37,327 nucleotides of DNA, from positions 1-37,327 of the forward strand of contig NZ_KB892298.1 in assembly GCF_000373745.1 (NCBI RefSeq), read 5' to 3'. Under the pieces are notes generated by a model that searched no databases, was not told the DNA's origin, and worked only from the letters and a program-made list of their open reading frames with translations. The stretch's first letter is position 1; every line of letters begins with the position of its first letter. Below are positions 13,978 to 24,354 of this stretch, in pieces. The stretch is from Oligella ureolytica DSM 18253 (GTDB lineage: Bacteria; Pseudomonadota; Gammaproteobacteria; Burkholderiales; Burkholderiaceae_B). Made by a program: the position numbers and the translations under genes.

Positions 13978-14826
13978 ATGTACGAATTGTTAGTTCAGCC
14001 ATTTGTTGAGTATGCCTTTATGCGACGTGCTTTATTTGGAGCTATTTTTCTGTCGCTTATTGCTGCGCCTTTAGGTGTGTTTTTAATTTTAAGACGCCTG
14101 AGTTTAGTTAGCGATGCAATGACGCATGCGATTTTGCCGGGGATTGCCTTAGGTTTTTTCTGGGTGGGTAATTCTATCTTGGCGATGCTGATCGGCGGCC
14201 TGATAAGCGGCTTAGTCGTGGCTATGCTGGCAGGTTTTATGTCGCGTTATACCAGCTTAAAAGAAGATGCGAGTTTTGCTACTTTTTATTTGATTTCTTT
14301 GGGTCTGGGGGTATTGCTGATTTCGATGCGCGGTACCAGTGTGGACTTGATGCATGTGCTATTCGGTTCGATTTTGGCGATGAGTGACGAGTCGTTGCTA
14401 CTCACCATGATCATCAGCAGTCTATCGATTTTGATTTTGGCCATCATTTATCGGCTATTGGTCTTAGACGGTTTTGACCCCGTTTTTTTGCGAGTTGAAC
14501 TGGGTAGGCGCTCGCCGGTTTTTACTATCTTTATTATTCTCTTGGTGGTCAATCTGGTTGCCGGATTTCAAATTCTCGGCACATTGATGGTCGTAGGGAT
14601 TGTCATCTTACCGGCGATTACCGCTCGTTTTTTAGGGCGTACGTTGGGCCTGCAATTAATCATCGCGCCATTGATAGGCGTTGTTTGCCAATATATCGGT
14701 CTAGTTATTTCATATGGCTGTGATTTGCCTGCGTCAGCTACCATTATTTTATTAAATGGCATGGTTGCTGTGCTGGCAATGCTTTTCGGTCCTTATGGTA
14801 GTGCGTGGAGGCGCTATCAATCCTGA
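13978..14826 (+). CDS. znuB: Zinc ABC transporter permease ZnuB
   Basis: A 282-aa integral membrane protein of the ABC-3 permease family with about eight or nine hydrophobic segments. Family hallmarks include 'GVFLILRRLSLVSDAMTHAILPGIALGF' spread over the first cytoplasmic loop and second helix, 'LGLGVLLISMRGT', 'HVLFGSILAM' and 'ILGTLMVVGIVILPAITA'. Two ATGs (13972 and 13978) are possible; the second is better spaced from GGGG at 13967-13970. It pairs with ZnuC and ZnuA to move zinc from periplasm to cytoplasm. Confidence 0.93.
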   Translation: MYELLVQPFVEYAFMRRALFGAIFLSLIAAPLGVFLILRRLSLVSDAMTHAILPGIALGFFWVGNSILAMLIGGLISGLVVAMLAGFMSRYTSLKEDASFATFYLISLGLGVLLISMRGTSVDLMHVLFGSILAMSDESLLLTMIISSLSILILAIIYRLLVLDGFDPVFLRVELGRRSPVFTIFIILLVVNLVAGFQILGTLMVVGIVILPAITARFLGRTLGLQLIIAPLIGVVCQYIGLVISYGCDLPASATIILLNGMVAVLAMLFGPYGSAWRRYQS

Positions 14827-14856
14827 CTTTTCAACAACTAACACAAGGGAATAATA

Positions 14857-15912
<1,056 letters not shown>

Positions 15913-15925
15913 TTAACATATTTAA

Positions 15926-15972
15926 AAATTCACAGTTGATAGAGATGTTTTGCTTATATCGCCTGTGAATTT
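15926..15972 (+). repeat. Inverted repeat between znuA and DUF484 gene
   Basis: AAATTCACAG and CTGTGAATTT are exact inverse complements separated by 26 nt, just after the znuA stop. It may act as a weak terminator or as an mRNA-stabilising 3' hairpin for znuA. There is no U tract beyond ATTTCAATTTG. Confidence 0.45.
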
Positions 15973-15991
15973 CAATTTGTAGAGGATAGAC

Positions 15992-16648
15992 ATGACGGCT
16001 GAGAAGCTACTTACAGCGCAAGAAGTTGCTGCTTTTTTACAGCAAAACCCCAGTTTTTTTAAAGAGCATGCTGATGTATTTCAGTCCATGGAGATTGAGG
16101 ACGCCGATAGCGGCGGCACCTTATCTTTAGCTCAGCGTCAAATGCTGGATTTACGCAATAAATTAAAGCAGCAGGATTTTCATTTAAAAGAGTTATCTCT
16201 TTATGCGATGGAAAATCAAAATATCAGCCAATCAATCCTACAGTGGTGCGTTTATATGCTTGCCGAAGAGGAGTCCTCTGAGCTGCCGCAGCTTTGTGTC
16301 GAAAGTTTAGAGCATTGCTTTACGGGGCTAAAAGTAGCACTTAAATTATGGCCTTGTCCTGAGTATGTGCCGGCGAGATTCGGTGGTGTATCACCTGAAT
16401 TAAAAAAGCATGTTGAAGCGCTTGAAAAGCCCTATTGTGGTCAGGAGTACCCAGAAGAAATAGATTCATGGTTTGAGGATAAACCTGCCTCCGTGGCTGT
16501 TTTACCATTAGATGATGAAACAGCTGTCATTGGTGTCTTGGTTTTTGCGTCAGATGACCTTGACCATTTTACTGAGCAAATGGGTCTCAGTTTTTTATTG
16601 ATTATTTCAGCATTAGCTGGTGCGGCCTTAGGTCGCACAATGTTGTAA
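15992..16648 (+). CDS. DUF484 family protein
   Basis: A 218-aa cytosolic protein. The N-terminus 'LTAQEVAAFLQQNPSFFKEH' followed by 'LSLAQRQMLDLRNKLKQQ' is the DUF484 signature, after which comes a coiled-coil helix and a GAF-like C-terminal half ('SVAVLPLDDETAVIGVLVFAS'). DUF484 genes often lie beside dapF or xerC, but their function is not established. AGAGGA precedes the ATG by about 7 bp. fmt follows 18 bp downstream, so the two are likely co-transcribed. Confidence 0.85.
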   Translation: MTAEKLLTAQEVAAFLQQNPSFFKEHADVFQSMEIEDADSGGTLSLAQRQMLDLRNKLKQQDFHLKELSLYAMENQNISQSILQWCVYMLAEEESSELPQLCVESLEHCFTGLKVALKLWPCPEYVPARFGGVSPELKKHVEALEKPYCGQEYPEEIDSWFEDKPASVAVLPLDDETAVIGVLVFASDDLDHFTEQMGLSFLLIISALAGAALGRTML

Positions 16649-16666
16649 TGTGTTGAGACTGTTTAG

Positions 16667-17617
16667 ATGAAAGTAGTATTTGCAGGAACTCCGGAGTTCG
16701 CCCGTTTGGCTTATGCCGCCATTGTCGATGCCGGTTTTGATGTACCTTTAGTGATGACGCAGCCGGATCGACGTGCTGGTCGTGGCATGAAGTTGACGCC
16801 AAGCGCGGTTAAATTGGAAGCGCTTGAGCGCGGTGGTGAGGTTTTACAGCCGATTAGTTTGCGTCTGGATGGTAAGTATCCGGAAGATGCTGCCGCTGCA
16901 CGAGCCAGTTTAGAGGCATTACAGCCTGACGTCATGGTGGTTGCAGCGTATGGCCTAATTTTGCCGCAATGGACGTTGGACTTACCCAAGTATGGCTGCT
17001 TAAATATTCATGCCAGTTTATTACCTCGTTGGCGCGGTGCTGCCCCTATTCAGCGCGCGATTGAGGCAGGAGATGAATACAGCGGCGTGGGCATTATGCA
17101 GATGGAAGCAGGTCTTGATACCGGTCCTATTTTATTAGAGAAAAAACTGCCTATTGAGCGCATGAATGCAGCTCAACTGCATGATGCCTTGGCAGCACTG
17201 GGGGCAGAGGCTATTGTGGATGCCTTAACTAAATTGCAGGCTAATGGCGCAGAGGCGTTTGAGCCGCAAGTGCAAGATGTCGCTGGCGTAACTTATGCAG
17301 AAAAGCTCACCAAAGAAGAGGCTATTTTGGATTGGTCAGAATCCGCAGAGGTACTGGAGCGCAAAGTTCGCGCTTTTACTCCGGTTCCGGGGGCCAAGGT
17401 GCACTTAGAGGGATTTGCTGAACCGGTTAAAGTTTTTTCTGCCGAATTACTCCTTGATGCCGAGGCGGCGGGAGCTGCGCCGGGTACGGTATTAGCACGT
17501 GAGCCTGAGGGGGTTGATGTGGCTTGTGGCCAAGGTGTGTTGCGCTTAAAAGAGCTGCAAAGAGCAGGTGGTAAGCGCCAAACGGCAGAGCAGTTTGTAC
17601 TGGGTTGGCGCGAGTAA
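16667..17617 (+). CDS. fmt: Methionyl-tRNA formyltransferase
   Basis: A 316-aa enzyme that formylates Met-tRNA(fMet) using 10-formyltetrahydrofolate for translation initiation. Motifs run in order: 'VFAGTPEFA' at the N-terminus, the tRNA-contacting loop 'TQPDRRAGRGMKL', the catalytic 'NIHASLLPRWRGAAPIQRAI' with its Asn and His, and the linker to the C-terminal OB-like domain ('YAEKLTKEEAILDW', 'RAFTPVPGA'). The length is normal. The usual partner def (peptide deformylase) is not adjacent in this window; a DUF484 gene lies immediately upstream instead. Confidence 0.97.
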   Translation: MKVVFAGTPEFARLAYAAIVDAGFDVPLVMTQPDRRAGRGMKLTPSAVKLEALERGGEVLQPISLRLDGKYPEDAAAARASLEALQPDVMVVAAYGLILPQWTLDLPKYGCLNIHASLLPRWRGAAPIQRAIEAGDEYSGVGIMQMEAGLDTGPILLEKKLPIERMNAAQLHDALAALGAEAIVDALTKLQANGAEAFEPQVQDVAGVTYAEKLTKEEAILDWSESAEVLERKVRAFTPVPGAKVHLEGFAEPVKVFSAELLLDAEAAGAAPGTVLAREPEGVDVACGQGVLRLKELQRAGGKRQTAEQFVLGWRE

Positions 17618-17726
17618 AGCAATTAAATAGTCCCAAGGCTTTGTGTCGTGTGCGCGTTGTTTTTGTTATCACACCAAAACAGTGCGCACATGACTAAATG
17701 AAGCCATTGAGATACAAGGCGATTAG

Positions 17727-19052
17727 TTATTCGTCGATTGTGTCTGCAAATAAATCATAGGCGTCTGCGTCAGTCACCACGCACTTTACTATCTCACCCG
17801 GCTTGATCTCATAAGGGCTGTCAACATACACGACCCCATCGATTTCCGGTGCGTCGGCAGCTGAGCGTCCAATCGCAATTCCATGCTCATTTAACTCATC
17901 AATCAAGACGGTAATGGTTTGACCGATTTTCTTTTGCAGTTTGTCGGCAGAAATAGCCTGTTGATGAGCCATAAAGCGCTCCCAGCGATCCTGCTTAACC
18001 TCTTCGGGTACGGGATCGTCAAGCTCATTAGCCGGAGCGCCATCAACCGGTGAATATTTAAAACAACCTACACGGTCTAGCTGTGCTTCAGTTAGCCAGT
18101 CCAATAAATACTGGAAATCCTCTTCTGTTTCACCGGGGAAACCCACAATAAATGTCGAACGAATAGTGATGTCCGGGCATTGCTCGCGCCATTTATGAAT
18201 GCGAGCTAAGGTGCGATCCTCAAAGGCAGGACGCTTCATCGCACGTAAAATTTTCGGACTGGCGTGTTGGAATGGAATGTCTAAATAAGGCAAGATTTTG
18301 CCTTGGGCCATGAGCGGGATAACGTCATCAACATTTGGGTAGGGGTAGACATAGTGTAAGCGAACCCACACACCTAAATCGCTCAAGGCCTCACAAAGAG
18401 CAGTCATTTGTGTTTTGATAGGGCGACCCTGCCAGAAAGCTGTGCGGTACTTAACATCAACACCATAGGCACTGGTGTCTTGAGAAATGACCAGGATTTC
18501 CTTGACGCCGGCGTTGACCAAGCGCTGAGCTTCATCCATCACGTCATCAATCGGTCGGCTGACTAAACGGCCACGCATGGACGGGATGATACAGAAGGAG
18601 CAAGCGTGATTACAGCCCTCAGAGATTTTTAAGTAGGCATAGTGACGCGGTGTGAGGCGAATACCTTGAGGCGGCACTAGGTCGATGAAAGGATCGTGAT
18701 CAATCGCCGGCGGTGCGGCTTCGTGTACTGCACGTACGACCTCTTCATATTGCTGAGGGCCGCTGACAGATAGCACGCTAGGGTGAACCTGACGGATTGC
18801 TTCTTCCTCGACCCCCATACAGCCTGTCACAACGACTCGACCATTTTCTGCCAGGGCTTCACCAATCGCATCTAAAGACTCGGCTTTTGCGCTATCGATA
18901 AAGCCACAAGTGTTAACAACAACGACATCAGCTCCTTCGTACGTGGAAGAGATTTCATAACCCTCTGAGCGTAATTGCGTAAGAATACGTTCAGAGTCTA
19001 CCAATGCTTTGGGACAGCCTAAACTGACAAAGCCGACTTTAGGAGAGCTCAT
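17727..19052 (-). CDS. rimO: Ribosomal protein S12 methylthiotransferase RimO
   Basis: A 441-aa radical-SAM enzyme that adds a methylthio group to the conserved Asp of ribosomal protein S12. The N-terminal UPF0004 domain begins '[19 protein letters not shown]' and holds the three cysteines of the auxiliary Fe-S cluster ('SLGC', 'VNTCGF', 'VTGCMG'). The radical-SAM cluster is C-x3-C-x2-C in '[19 protein letters not shown]'. A C-terminal TRAM domain follows ('[13 protein letters not shown]...'). The S12-type 'IPSMRGR' distinguishes it from MiaB. It is convergent with fmt and divergent from rsmB, with 105 bp shared upstream. Confidence 0.97.
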   Translation of the reverse strand: MSSPKVGFVSLGCPKALVDSERILTQLRSEGYEISSTYEGADVVVVNTCGFIDSAKAESLDAIGEALAENGRVVVTGCMGVEEEAIRQVHPSVLSVSGPQQYEEVVRAVHEAAPPAIDHDPFIDLVPPQGIRLTPRHYAYLKISEGCNHACSFCIIPSMRGRLVSRPIDDVMDEAQRLVNAGVKEILVISQDTSAYGVDVKYRTAFWQGRPIKTQMTALCEALSDLGVWVRLHYVYPYPNVDDVIPLMAQGKILPYLDIPFQHASPKILRAMKRPAFEDRTLARIHKWREQCPDITIRSTFIVGFPGETEEDFQYLLDWLTEAQLDRVGCFKYSPVDGAPANELDDPVPEEVKQDRWERFMAHQQAISADKLQKKIGQTITVLIDELNEHGIAIGRSAADAPEIDGVVYVDSPYEIKPGEIVKCVVTDADAYDLFADTIDE

Positions 19053-19157
19053 AATAATGCTAATCTATTGAATTAAGAATTGAATTTGAAGAATATAACA
19101 GTTAATTTTAGCATTTTAGAAGGTAAACTAGAGGCTAAAATTTTCATTTACTAATCT

Positions 19158-20519
19158 ATGTCGAAAATTCCTTTATCTGAGCTTCTCGCACACAGTGCCA
19201 AAGTGATACAGCAAGTCATGGCAGGACAATCCCTAAACAGCTTATTGCCTATGGTCGATGATAGGTATAGGGGCGGTGTACAGGCTTTGAGCTTCTTTGG
19301 ACTGCGCCATTGGAGTAGGGGATTGGCGCTTAGCGAGCAGTTGCTTAGTAAAAAAGCACCCAATCCTTTATTTAAGTCCTTGCTTGTTCTATCACTTACC
19401 TTGCTGAGTGCTGAGGATTTTTTGGCATTAGAGCAAGAACAAAACACTAGCGCAACCGCTGCTGACATGCCGGTTTATGATGCGTTTACCTTGGTTAATG
19501 AAGCCGTTAAGGCTGCTACGCTTAACAAAAAAACAGCTTCTTTTAGAGGTTTACTCAATGCATGCCTCAGGCGTTATCAGAGGGAGTTGGTACAGCTGTT
19601 GAGCAATGTTTGGCAACAAGAAGAGGTACGCTATAACTTTCCCCAGTGGTGGATTGATAAATTGCGCGATGCTTATCCGCAGCAGTATGAGCGCCTTTTG
19701 AAAGCTGCGAATCAACACGCATCCCTTTGTCTGCGCGTTAATCGTCGTCAAGGCACGATGGATGAATTTAAGCAGTCGTTGAACCAAGCGGGGATTGAAG
19801 CGGTACAGCTTGATGAGGATGCGCTCATGTTGCCGCAAGCAGTGCCGGTGCCGCAAATTCCCGGTTTTGCTGAGGGCCGTTTTTCAGTGCAGGACTTGGC
19901 AGCACAACAAGCGATTAGCATGTTGTCACTCCAAGACGGTTTGCGCGTGTTAGATGCTTGTGCCGCACCGGGCGGTAAAACGTCACATATGTTGGAGCAT
20001 TATGATCTTGATATGACCATTTTGGATATCGATGAGCGGCGCTTGCAGCGAGTGCATGATAACTTAGAGCGTTTGGGTCTTTCCAAAAAATATCATCAGG
20101 ATAATGACCACTACCATATCCGTAGCTTGGCAGCAGATGCAGCAGATACAGAGGCTTGGTATGATGGCCGACCGTTTGACGTGATTATGGCTGATGTGCC
20201 TTGTACAGCAGCAGGGATCGTGCGTCGTCATCCCGATATTAAGTGGTTGCGTCGGCCGGAGGACGTGGCAAAGACGTCAGAATTACAACGTACGATCGTC
20301 CAAGCGCTTTGGACTACTTTAAAGCCCGGAGGCTATTTACTTTATATTACGTGCTCTATTTTCCCCGAAGAGGGTGAGCTGCAGGCCGCTTATTTTTCAG
20401 AGCATTTGGTAGGAGCAGAAAGACTACCAGCCATAGGACAGATGTTGGCAGTACCCGATGAAAATGGCGAGATTAAGCATGATGGCTTTTTCTATGCCCT
20501 GTTTAAAAAGGCCAACTAG
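19158..20519 (+). CDS. rsmB: 16S rRNA m5C967 methyltransferase RsmB
   Basis: A 453-aa SAM-dependent RNA methyltransferase. An N-terminal NusB-like helical domain (about 1-150, with 'YDAFTLVNEAVKAAT' and 'FRGLLNACLRRY') precedes the catalytic domain. That domain contains 'FSVQDLAAQ', motif I 'VLDACAAPGGKTSH', motif IV 'MADVPCTAAGIVRRHPDIK' with the release cysteine, and motif VI 'YITCSIFPEE' with the catalytic Cys. It methylates C967 of 16S rRNA. The DUF4390 gene starts 3 bp after its stop, and ntrYX follow, an arrangement I associate with betaproteobacteria. Confidence 0.95.
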   Translation: MSKIPLSELLAHSAKVIQQVMAGQSLNSLLPMVDDRYRGGVQALSFFGLRHWSRGLALSEQLLSKKAPNPLFKSLLVLSLTLLSAEDFLALEQEQNTSATAADMPVYDAFTLVNEAVKAATLNKKTASFRGLLNACLRRYQRELVQLLSNVWQQEEVRYNFPQWWIDKLRDAYPQQYERLLKAANQHASLCLRVNRRQGTMDEFKQSLNQAGIEAVQLDEDALMLPQAVPVPQIPGFAEGRFSVQDLAAQQAISMLSLQDGLRVLDACAAPGGKTSHMLEHYDLDMTILDIDERRLQRVHDNLERLGLSKKYHQDNDHYHIRSLAADAADTEAWYDGRPFDVIMADVPCTAAGIVRRHPDIKWLRRPEDVAKTSELQRTIVQALWTTLKPGGYLLYITCSIFPEEGELQAAYFSEHLVGAERLPAIGQMLAVPDENGEIKHDGFFYALFKKAN

Positions 20520-20522
20520 TTG

Positions 20523-21167
20523 ATGCGTATCGTTCAGTCATTGTTCAGTGGTGCCAAACGGCTATTTCATTTATTAGCGTTTGCTGTCTTGATGGTGGCT
20601 TGCAGTCGGGAGTCTATATTTGAAGAGCAGAGTGGGCAATCGACTGCGACTGTAGAGGATATTCAGCTCGTGGGCTATCAGGTGTCAGATGATGGGACCA
20701 ATGTTCAGCTTGAGATTAACGCGGATTTGGCAGTGCATTTAGATCCTGATTTGGTGAGCGCGGCGATGCGCGGTGTGCCTCTATATTTTGTCTTTGAAGT
20801 CGAAGTGATTGGGCCGGAATTATATGTTTTTGACAAGGCGCTGGGTTATCAGTCTCAGCAGTGGTTGATTAAGTATCAGCCATTATTAATGCAGTGGAGT
20901 GTGGATGATGGTAGGCGAGTCAATCAGGAAATTTCACTTGAGGATTCGCTCGGCCATATTAGCAACAACAATACGATCATTGTGCCCTTAGCGCAGCCTT
21001 TAGATGCAGAGAAGCAGTATGTCGCTAAGCTTAGACTGCATCTTGATACGACACAATTGCCGGGTGCTTTTCAGTTTAATTTATTTAATTTTCGCAGTGT
21101 TTGGTCACTATCCTCAGAATGGCAAAAGTTAATTTTTCGAATTTCAACGTTAGACTCCAGCGATTAA
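20523..21167 (+). CDS. DUF4390 family predicted lipoprotein
   Basis: A 214-aa protein between rsmB and ntrY. ATG 20523 follows the rsmB stop by 3 bp (a TTG directly precedes it). The N-terminal signal ends in a lipobox-like 'LMVAC' (Cys about residue 27), so it is probably lipid-anchored. The body is beta-rich, with 'GVPLYFVFEVEV' and 'YRSQQW'-type strands (here 'GYQSQQWLIKYQPL') typical of DUF4390. The function is unknown; conservation beside ntrYX suggests a role in the periplasmic input of NtrY. Its 3' end overlaps the ntrY start by 49 bp. Confidence 0.8.
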   Translation: MRIVQSLFSGAKRLFHLLAFAVLMVACSRESIFEEQSGQSTATVEDIQLVGYQVSDDGTNVQLEINADLAVHLDPDLVSAAMRGVPLYFVFEVEVIGPELYVFDKALGYQSQQWLIKYQPLLMQWSVDDGRRVNQEISLEDSLGHISNNNTIIVPLAQPLDAEKQYVAKLRLHLDTTQLPGAFQFNLFNFRSVWSLSSEWQKLIFRISTLDSSD

Positions 21168-23473
21168 TCGGTTGGTTTTTTAAACTGGGTTTAGCATTTG
21201 GGGTGATTGGATTAATCACCTTGTTACTGATGCTGTTTCGAGCAACTGATAACGTTTCCGGATTGACTCAACAATTTGATTTGCTGTTGATGCTTAATGG
21301 CGTGTTAACTCTGATCTTAGTATTGTGGGTGACAATTTTAATTGTTCGCTTGATACGACAGATACGTCGTCGCCAATTTGGCGCTAGATTAACCAGTCGT
21401 TTTGCCATGGTCTTTGCGGTGATGGCGGTGTTGCCGGGACTACTGATTTATGTGATTTCAGTGCAGTTTATGGCAAAGTCAGTGGAGTCTTGGTTTAACG
21501 TAAAGGTTGATAGTGCGTTAGAGTCAGGCCTGTCGTTGGGACGTGCTTCTTTAAATAGTTATGTACAAGACCTGTCGACCAGAGCTCGGCAAATGGCATT
21601 GGAACTGAGAAACTTTAGTGATGCCGATATTCCAATGGTGCTTGCTCAGCAGCGCGATTCCAATACGATGATTACTGATGCGTTGGTTTTTTCAGGGGCC
21701 TCCGGTACCCGTGTGATTGCCTTTGCCGGCACAGGGTTTGGTGGTTTTTTACCGGATCTGCCTTCAGCCAGCATCATGAATCAGTTGCGTCTATCTAATA
21801 GCTACGCCCAAGCCGAAATTATGCCGGATTCAAGCCCTGAGCAGCCCTCATTTAGAATTCGCGTTATTGTTCCGGTGATCGCTAATCAACTTCGCTATGA
21901 TAGTTTGCTCTCAACTCAATCCTCATCTGAGACCTACTGGTTACAGGTGACGCGTGCTGTCCCTGAAAATATTGCCGTTAATATGAATGAGGTGCAGCAA
22001 GGAATTCGTGATTATGAAGAGCTGTCCTTATCACGTACGAGCCTAAGACGATTATTTACGATTACACTGACCTTAGCGCTGGTTATGACCGTCTTGGCTT
22101 CATTGGCAGTTGCGCTCAGTCTCGCTCGCCGTGTGGTGCGTCCTTTGTTGACGTTGGCCGAGGGGACACAGGCTGTCGCAGTCGGGGATTATAGGCCCTT
22201 ACCGGAGCCCAATGTGCGTGATGAGATTACTCAGCTGACACGTTCTTTTAACGTGATGACGTTTCAGTTGGATGAGGCGCGACGTCAGGTGGAAACTAAT
22301 AGACAGCAGTTGGAAAAGTCTAATGTCTACTTAGAAAGCGTGATGGCTAGCCTGAGCAGTGGTGTGATTGTTTTTGATACTCGCTTTAATGTCACCTCGG
22401 TTAACCGCGGCGCTAGCGATATTTTACGTGCTGATTTACGCGCCGCTTCGGGGCGGCCGCTTGAGTTTATTCAGGGGATAGGGGACTTCGCCAAGGCAAT
22501 TCGTCATGCCTTTGCCAAGCACGCTGCGGTTGAGTCAGAACGAGCGTACTGGCAAGAGCAGATCGAGTTAAACTTCCATGAGGCCAATGAGTCCCTAGAG
22601 AGCCTTGAGCAGCATCGTATTAGTACTTTATTGATACGCGGTACGCGTCTGATGGTCGATCATCATTTCACCGGTTATTTAGTTGTTTTTGATGATATTT
22701 CTGAGGTGATGTCCGCTAGTCGTACTGTGGCTTGGGGCGAAGTGGCGCGTCGTTTGGCGCATGAGATTAAAAATCCGCTCACACCTATACAATTATCTGC
22801 CGAACGCTTGGCAATGAAGTTAGAGGATAAGTTGGATGAAAAGGATTCAGCAATGCTGTTGCGTTCGACCAATACAATTATCAATCAAGTCACCTCTTTA
22901 AAAAATATGGTGGATGACTTCCGTGACTATGCGCATACACCGCCAGCGGCTTTTACTCCGGTTGATATTAATGCATTGATTGTTGATATCGCTGTCTTAT
23001 ACGGTTGGGAACCGGGGCAAAAAAATAAAGAAGAACCTTTGGCACGTCAGGTAGAATTAAGTTTAGCGCCTGATTTGCCTCTAGCAGAAGCCGATGAGAC
23101 ACAACTGCGTCAAGTGATGAATAACTTGTTAGGCAATGCTCGCGATGCAATGGAGGGTCTCGATCTCCAAGGCGATGAGCCGGGGGTGAGGATTAGTACT
23201 AAGCTCCTTGAATCTGAGGGTGAGGCCAAGCAAAAGCAATATATGATTCGCATCATCATTGAGGATCGGGGTATAGGCTTTCCGGAGCATGTTTTGCAAA
23301 GCGTGTTTGAACCCTATGTCACCACTAAAAAGACAGGTACGGGCTTAGGTTTAGCGATCGTGCGTAAAATTATTGAAGAGCATAACGGGAACATTGAGAT
23401 AGCAAATCGCAAAAATGGTGGGGCGAGAATATCAATTTTGTTAACTCGATTGGCTCCGCTTAAGCAAAAGTAA
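21119..23473 (+). CDS. ntrY: Sensor histidine kinase NtrY
   Basis: A 784-aa membrane kinase from ATG 21119 (TTG 21101 is possible). Three N-terminal membrane helices lie within about 13-125. A periplasmic sensing region (about 125-305) and a fourth helix ('LFTITLTLALVMTVLASLAV') follow. Then come a HAMP linker, a PAS segment near 'VYLESVMASLSSGVIVFD', the HisKA motif 'RRLAHEIKNPLTPIQLSAER' with phospho-accepting H548, and an HATPase_c domain with N box 'NNLLGNARDAM' and G box 'KKTGTGLGLAIV'. NtrY phosphorylates NtrX, encoded about 115 bp downstream. In other bacteria the pair responds to nitrogen, redox or envelope cues; the signal here is unknown. Confidence 0.93.
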   Translation: MAKVNFSNFNVRLQRLIGWFFKLGLAFGVIGLITLLLMLFRATDNVSGLTQQFDLLLMLNGVLTLILVLWVTILIVRLIRQIRRRQFGARLTSRFAMVFAVMAVLPGLLIYVISVQFMAKSVESWFNVKVDSALESGLSLGRASLNSYVQDLSTRARQMALELRNFSDADIPMVLAQQRDSNTMITDALVFSGASGTRVIAFAGTGFGGFLPDLPSASIMNQLRLSNSYAQAEIMPDSSPEQPSFRIRVIVPVIANQLRYDSLLSTQSSSETYWLQVTRAVPENIAVNMNEVQQGIRDYEELSLSRTSLRRLFTITLTLALVMTVLASLAVALSLARRVVRPLLTLAEGTQAVAVGDYRPLPEPNVRDEITQLTRSFNVMTFQLDEARRQVETNRQQLEKSNVYLESVMASLSSGVIVFDTRFNVTSVNRGASDILRADLRAASGRPLEFIQGIGDFAKAIRHAFAKHAAVESERAYWQEQIELNFHEANESLESLEQHRISTLLIRGTRLMVDHHFTGYLVVFDDISEVMSASRTVAWGEVARRLAHEIKNPLTPIQLSAERLAMKLEDKLDEKDSAMLLRSTNTIINQVTSLKNMVDDFRDYAHTPPAAFTPVDINALIVDIAVLYGWEPGQKNKEEPLARQVELSLAPDLPLAEADETQLRQVMNNLLGNARDAMEGLDLQGDEPGVRISTKLLESEGEAKQKQYMIRIIIEDRGIGFPEHVLQSVFEPYVTTKKTGTGLGLAIVRKIIEEHNGNIEIANRKNGGARISILLTRLAPLKQK

Positions 23474-23588
23474 CAAAGCGTGGTTATAATTAGGCAATGA
23501 CATTTTTACAACAAACATGGACTTATAGGGAAATTAGGCTATAAGGTCTGGTTTCTTTGTTAAGCAACATATATTGAGGTATTTTTAT

Positions 23589-24308
23589 ATGGCCAAAATT
23601 CTGGTGGTCGATGATGAAATAGGTATTCGTGAGCTGCTGTCTGACATTCTTTATGATGAAGGGCACACAATTGAATTGGCAGAAAACGCCTCTGAGGCAC
23701 GTGCTGCGCGTTTACGTTACCGTCCAGATTTGGTGTTACTTGATATTTGGATGCCGGATACTGATGGCGTGAGTCTACTCAAAGAGTGGGGTTCTCATGG
23801 TTTGTTAGACATGCCGGTAGTGATGATGAGTGGTCATGCCACGATTGATACGGCGGTGGAAGCAACTCGCATTGGTGCGGTGGATTTTTTAGAAAAACCG
23901 ATCACGATGCAAAAGCTGCTCAAAACGGTACAGTCTTGTTTGTCTCGACCGGTCGTTCGCAAGGTGCCAACAGAGGCTCCGGCCGCAAAGACGGTTGCTG
24001 CTCCTAAGTCAAGTAGCGGTGCGGCTGCGGTAGAGGCGCCGGCTGCGGTGATGGAGCCGGTTGCAGCAGTTGCTCCGGTGACTGAAGATGAGCACATTAC
24101 TTCCGGTATGCTGGGTCGAATCTCATTAGATTTGCCTTTGCGTGAAGCTCGAGATGATTTTGAACGGGCTTATTTTGAGTATCATTTGGTACAAGAAAAT
24201 GGCAGTATGACGCGTATTTCTGAGCGTACGGGCTTGGAGCGTACTCATCTTTATCGTAAGCTGCGCCAGTTAGGCATTGATACCTCCCGTAAGCGTAAGA
24301 CTAGTTAA
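23589..24308 (+). CDS. ntrX: Short NtrX-type response regulator without AAA+ domain
   Basis: A 239-aa regulator from ATG 23589. The receiver domain (1-118) has the acidic pair D8/D9, phospho-acceptor D52 ('LLDIWMPD'), S81 and K103. A long Ala/Pro/Val linker (about 120-175) leads to a C-terminal Fis-type helix-turn-helix ('MTRISERTGLERTHLYRKLR'). The sigma-54-activating AAA+ domain of classical NtrX is absent, so it cannot act as an ATP-driven sigma-54 activator and more likely regulates by direct DNA binding. Similar short forms occur in Burkholderiales. It is followed by trkA within 46 bp, which ties it to potassium homeostasis. Confidence 0.88.
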   Translation: MAKILVVDDEIGIRELLSDILYDEGHTIELAENASEARAARLRYRPDLVLLDIWMPDTDGVSLLKEWGSHGLLDMPVVMMSGHATIDTAVEATRIGAVDFLEKPITMQKLLKTVQSCLSRPVVRKVPTEAPAAKTVAAPKSSSGAAAVEAPAAVMEPVAAVAPVTEDEHITSGMLGRISLDLPLREARDDFERAYFEYHLVQENGSMTRISERTGLERTHLYRKLRQLGIDTSRKRKTS

Positions 24309-24354
24309 TCGCTAAACCCATTCAATAGCATTTTATTTTTGGCAGACCGTTTTT

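Noticed and set aside
17645-17690. GTGCGC...GCGCAC inverted repeat between fmt and rimO
   Set aside because: The arms are short, the loop is long and no U tract follows on either strand; not enough to call a terminator.
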